In this document: piece after piece, positions 61,701-64,000 of the stretch
Layout of the letters: every line of letters starts with the position of its first letter
Position numbering within the stretch: position 1 is the stretch's first letter
Notes under the pieces: generated by a model
Databases searched by the model: none
Told to the model about the DNA's origin: nothing
The model's input: the letters and a program-made list of their open reading frames with translations, nothing else
Assembly (NCBI RefSeq): GCF_902459705.1
Contig: NZ_CABPRU010000013.1
Location: 62,001 to 126,000 of the forward strand
Reading direction: 5' to 3'
From: Pandoraea terrigena
Lineage (GTDB): Bacteria; Pseudomonadota; Gammaproteobacteria; Burkholderiales; Burkholderiaceae
Length of the DNA stretch: 64,000 nt
Program-made: the position numbers and the translations under genes

Positions 61701-62943
61701 CGTCGGCACCGGCCGTCGCCGGCTTCGCCGACGCTGCGCCGGCCTCCCAATCGAATTTGCCCGACGCTTCCGGCGTGGACGGCTTGGACGACTTGTCCGC
61801 GCTGGTCGACTTGGTCGATGTGTCCGACGCGGCATCCGCCGCACTCGCGCCGCGGGCCAGGCCTATGTCGGCGACGCGCACGATACGATATGCGCCCATC
61901 TGCTGGCGTGCGCGCACGCCGTCCGGGCCATCGAGATAGCGCAGGTGCGCACGGCCGGCGCCATCGAGCCCTCGACCGTCGGCGCTCACGCCCGGCAACC
62001 AGCCGGCGAGCTGCACGTGCGCCCCGCGAGCCGGCGGCACCAGGCTCGACAGTTGCGTGAGTGCCCGCGCGTATTTCGTCATGAGGTCGGGACGACCTGC
62101 CTGGCGGGCGACGTCGAGCAGATATCGCAGCGTGGCGGGATCATTGGCCAGGTCGCCTACGCGCTTCTCGCCTTCCGTGCATGCGCGCGCAATCTGGTTC
62201 GCGGAGACGAGCACGCGGATGCCCGCGAGGAACAGGCGACGACGATCGTCGCGCGTAGTGGCCGCGTCCTGCGCGGCGAAATAGGCGTTGGCGGCATCGT
62301 CGTACGCGGCGTGAGCGAAGGCGGCGTCCGCCAGCTTCTCCTGCCATTGCGCGGCGTTCTTGGCATCGGCGGCCGCCAGCAGGCGGTAGTCGCGCAGCAT
62401 CAGATTCTGGGCGCCCGCCAGTCGGGCCTTTTCCGCAAGCATGCGCAGCGTCGGCACGTCCCACTGGTACTGCGACGTCGCGTCGAGCCATTCCACGTAT
62501 CGCGCCATGCGTTCGGCACGACGCGGATCGTCGGCCGGCACTTCGTACGCCCGCTGCTCCGTGGCCGCCAGCGCAAGCAGAATGCCGCGACGGCGGTCTT
62601 GCTCGTCGGACATGCCGCGCAGCGTCTTCGCGATCGCCATCGCATCGTCCCAGCGGCCCAGTCCCAGATATTGCTGCCCGAGCAGATCGAGATAACGCGG
62701 CGCGCCGGGTTCGATGCGCAGCCACGCTTCGAGATAGGCCACCGAAAGTTCGCTAGGCGGTTGCGCGGCGAGCGCGCGCGTCTGGTCGTCGTCGCTCGGG
62801 TGAGCCGCGCCCAGCGCGAGCACGATGCCCGCACCGATCGCGATCGTCAGCCAGGGCGGACTCAGGCGTTCGCGCTTGTCGAACGGCTTTCCGCTGACGG
62901 CGTCGGCAATCTTGTCGGGATCCGGGCGAGCGGCATCACTCAC
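58780..62943 (-). CDS. pelB: Pel outer-membrane export protein PelB (TPR plus beta-barrel)
   Basis: 1387 residues from a GTG at 62943, overlapping the pelA stop by eight bases. A transmembrane segment (PPWLTIAIGAGIVLALGAAH) lies near residue 33-52. A long TPR-like helical region then covers most of the protein, and the last 300 or so residues form a beta-barrel that ends in the aromatic VGVAYRLFY. Around residues 360-430 an alanine/serine/threonine-rich low-complexity insert occurs (ASAADAASDTSTKSTSADKS). P. aeruginosa PelB is 1193 residues, so this protein is longer. PelB exports Pel and, by its TPR part, recruits PelA. Confidence 0.92.
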   Translation of the reverse strand: MSDAARPDPDKIADAVSGKPFDKRERLSPPWLTIAIGAGIVLALGAAHPSDDDQTRALAAQPPSELSVAYLEAWLRIEPGAPRYLDLLGQQYLGLGRWDDAMAIAKTLRGMSDEQDRRRGILLALAATEQRAYEVPADDPRRAERMARYVEWLDATSQYQWDVPTLRMLAEKARLAGAQNLMLRDYRLLAAADAKNAAQWQEKLADAAFAHAAYDDAANAYFAAQDAATTRDDRRRLFLAGIRVLVSANQIARACTEGEKRVGDLANDPATLRYLLDVARQAGRPDLMTKYARALTQLSSLVPPARGAHVQLAGWLPGVSADGRGLDGAGRAHLRYLDGPDGVRARQQMGAYRIVRVADIGLARGASAADAASDTSTKSTSADKSSKPSTPEASGKFDWEAGAASAKPATAGADANSVTAGDYDVAFKAFVEARQLDDAERLAQQALQRKLDPLIWTRRLAQVAQWNGHPSVALTYWRKYAEATGNAEAWQNVYQLAPQLNDDQAYLAAQIFEAERQPNDLKLKDDIVNTYERLGRPDDGLAYLKRHAAGSQRRALLEREGDVAQRVGKDAEALATFETLQKEFGPSPDYALRIASLMYQKGQVKPALAELRKVRDIAGTLPADARYWRTYAEVARLAQSDEDANYAYPRLLRTGKAEAIDLNAMTYFYQGYPLDAGRTAEAEFRQNDSDLALQSAIYYYTTARAYDRVQALLDGLDAEQRDRFAKSSELLATRATYYQQIQRWDAALADLRAASRLGNAGDEVRVAYLWALVDYGSDDALAMALHDYRPIVAGNADYWGAYGAGLLRLGNPREALTYLRQQASLSDDDPLWMLSLADAEEAAGDAQTAWRIRRGAWRDLQARAQTGKLRIAPRRRQGAVVQRLAAQTSDNDGVLEAQAARVTLAQVFSNGDTSRRLLANLLRDDRRSADSAKVGDSLLGESAELAPLKPAGDATDTPATRDPALLSRPAVISATTRDVGLAWALSGEHFDLARAWLAREYTNRLLRPADAEIALALEANDRDKMAQLLDHRQGRMPIENEVEANERLGRSTQAETLAWRAADGAPNNDAVHTTFTDTILRDRSNAGFDLFYSRQAPLSYLESSLIGSLNLTSRIGVTVEAIQRNQRTIDTSQLAWVPAHDRIFNFTVRDRTVERDLALTVGHRSELNSFFTGLASAAFNRNTPLTTTFQAGYNQFTDIAPNTQVAGTRDFGSMQMLWAGDGRWYGQATAEYDRFHAQDRTYLGRGWRFGGELGYKLRIDYPDVNVRLVVERGIYTPGTATIPSLAVLLPAGTVPVASEFMPITTTQYGVMTGFGQDYQNAYRRAWRPYLDVGYIHDSQQGWGPQVNVGMAGSVLGNDHARVYYSHDITNGTGVATTQVGVAYRLFY

Positions 62944-64000
62944 AATCAACCCCCACGGTATGCATGACGACCGGCTTCGCGGCGACGCCGGAGACATCGG
63001 CGCGCAAGCGGCCGGCGCCATCCGCACGTCCCTTCGCCACACCGTCCACGCTGATGCGGCAACCGGCGGCATTGGCCACGCTCACGAACGGCTTGTAGTA
63101 GCCGCCAAAGCGGAACGACAGGTTGCGGCCGGTGCGTTGGAAGTCGCGGATGAACCCGGCGGCTTCGTCCACGTACGGCGTGCGCTCGGCGCGCTTCGGG
63201 GCGATCGAGAACTCTGCGGCGTCGCCCCCCATGTGGATATACAGTCCCCCCGGCCCCGGCAGATAGCCGGCGACGTCGTCGGACGTCTCCATCACGGGCA
63301 CGCCCTCGCCTGGCCAGCGCATTTCACGCAAATCGGCACCGCTGCGCACGCGCCAGCGCGTGGCGCTCCCGTCGGCGCTCACCTCGCGCGCCACAGCCAC
63401 GCGACGCCAGTCCAGCACGCGGCGGATGTATTCCGTGGTGAAGATCGGAAACACGGGCTGCTTGAGCACCGCGTTATAGACCTCCTTGAGCGCGTTCAGC
63501 GACGCGACCTTCGTGCCCGAGTACATGTGGTAGTACAGGTTCACCGCCTTGAAGCGGATGGGCTTGTCCGTCATGGCGAACGTCTCGAGCACGCGCGTAT
63601 AGCCGTAGTAGGGGCCAAGCCAGTCGTTGGTGTAGACGTTTTCGTCCATGACGGCGGCATACACCTGGAACTCGGTCGGCAGGCGCCCCTTCTCCACGCC
63701 GTACGGCGCGATGTTGGTCCAGCTGTTGTTCGTTTTGGTAATGATCGTGTCGCCGCCGTTGATCGACAGCACGCCCGCGGCCCATGCCTTGCGAAGCGCA
63801 ATCGCCGGGGCCTGGGCGTCGCCCGGCCATTGCAGCACGACGACTTTCTTGCCCGGAGGCGCAAGGCGCTCGTTGATGTAGTCGATCGACCCCTGGATCT
63901 CGCGATCGAGGTTGAACTTGTAGTTGGGGATGTCGAGCGAGAAGGCATCGTCCCCGCCCCACTCCTTGTTCGCCTTGCCGGTGATACGCTCGCCCGTGGT
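62936..64000 (-). CDS. pelA: Pel deacetylase/hydrolase PelA, C-terminal part (cut by window edge)
   Basis: About 354 residues of the C-terminus are present; the start lies beyond 64000. Frame reading from the edge gives TTGERITGKANKEWGGDDAF and IPNYKFNLDREIQGSIDYIN. Then VVVLQWPGDAQAPAIALRKA and SINGGDTIITKTNNSWTNIA follow, which I recognise as the PelA deacetylase region. The final part (GGYYKPFVSVANAAGCRISV) is the C-terminal beta-rich portion. PelA partly deacetylates Pel in the periplasm and, in most species, carries an N-terminal hydrolase. Whether that hydrolase domain is present here cannot be seen. The stop overlaps the pelB start. Confidence 0.85.
   Translation of the reverse strand, partial: TTGERITGKANKEWGGDDAFSLDIPNYKFNLDREIQGSIDYINERLAPPGKKVVVLQWPGDAQAPAIALRKAWAAGVLSINGGDTIITKTNNSWTNIAPYGVEKGRLPTEFQVYAAVMDENVYTNDWLGPYYGYTRVLETFAMTDKPIRFKAVNLYYHMYSGTKVASLNALKEVYNAVLKQPVFPIFTTEYIRRVLDWRRVAVAREVSADGSATRWRVRSGADLREMRWPGEGVPVMETSDDVAGYLPGPGGLYIHMGGDAAEFSIAPKRAERTPYVDEAAGFIRDFQRTGRNLSFRFGGYYKPFVSVANAAGCRISVDGVAKGRADGAGRLRADVSGVAAKPVVMHTVGVDCE

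Noticed and set aside
61027-62967. A 646-codon open frame opposite pelB
   Set aside because: It lies wholly inside pelB on the other strand, with Arg/Gly-rich composition and no domain or ribosome-binding support.
1-64000. Mobile element or genomic island signs
   Set aside because: No transposase, integrase, tRNA-flanked repeat or clear composition break was seen; the AT-rich parts are confined to promoters.

Overview
The window is GC-rich, densely coded chromosomal DNA of a beta-proteobacterium. Gene content and style (TRAP and MFS acid transporters, many LysR/IclR/AraC/Lrp regulators, a Gram-negative pel cluster, a sauRSTU-like set) suggest Burkholderiales, possibly Pandoraea or a Burkholderia/Cupriavidus relative. 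That placement is inference; no rRNA or other phylogenetic marker is present. I saw no tRNA, rRNA, insertion sequence, phage gene or CRISPR array.

Layout. 1-6014: a minus-strand set (three-module molybdopterin oxidoreductase, ornithine-cyclodeaminase-family enzyme, cut-off AtoE-type transporter) with a divergent LysR gene. 6056-10513: a KdgT-type permease, a DUF1537 acid-sugar kinase and PdxA2, with a divergent DeoR regulator; this is the known layout for D-threonate/D-erythronate use. 10568-14961: GltP-type symporter, a second ornithine-cyclodeaminase-family gene and a PhzF-family gene, with a divergent AraC gene. 14983-21388: cupin protein, succinate-semialdehyde dehydrogenase, Lrp regulator, class III aminotransferase, GhrA-type dehydrogenase and a two-domain GNAT protein, consistent with omega-amino acid (GABA-like) breakdown. 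21719-34554: aldehyde dehydrogenase, HAD dehalogenase-type protein, PuuB-like flavoprotein, then one tightly overlapped operon: a peptide/opine-type ABC transporter, an HcnABC-like three-subunit flavin dehydrogenase and a short AraC regulator.

34602-40239: genes arranged like sauU, sauT, sauS and divergent sauR, the sulfoacetate route to sulfoacetaldehyde. 40229-48768: an operon of SDR dehydrogenase, TRAP transporter (DctP and a fused DctQM), VOC protein, RuBisCO-like protein and DUF1537 kinase, with a divergent LacI regulator. The kinase/RuBisCO-like pair recalls OiaK/OiaX of isoapionate catabolism, but the SDR and VOC partners suggest a variant pathway. This is the strongest candidate in the window for something not fully described.

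48892-64000: a pel exopolysaccharide operon on the minus strand (pelA 3' part, pelB, C, D, E, F, G), followed in the same direction by a free-standing PelA-hydrolase-like protein, glmS and galE. The last two would supply UDP-GlcNAc and UDP-GalNAc. PelD keeps its RxxD c-di-GMP site, so the polymer is probably c-di-GMP controlled.

Many neighbouring genes overlap by 1-8 bases (ATGA, GTGA, TAATG or TGATG junctions), which supports the operons as drawn. Start codons were chosen by ribosome-binding sites, family length and these junctions.
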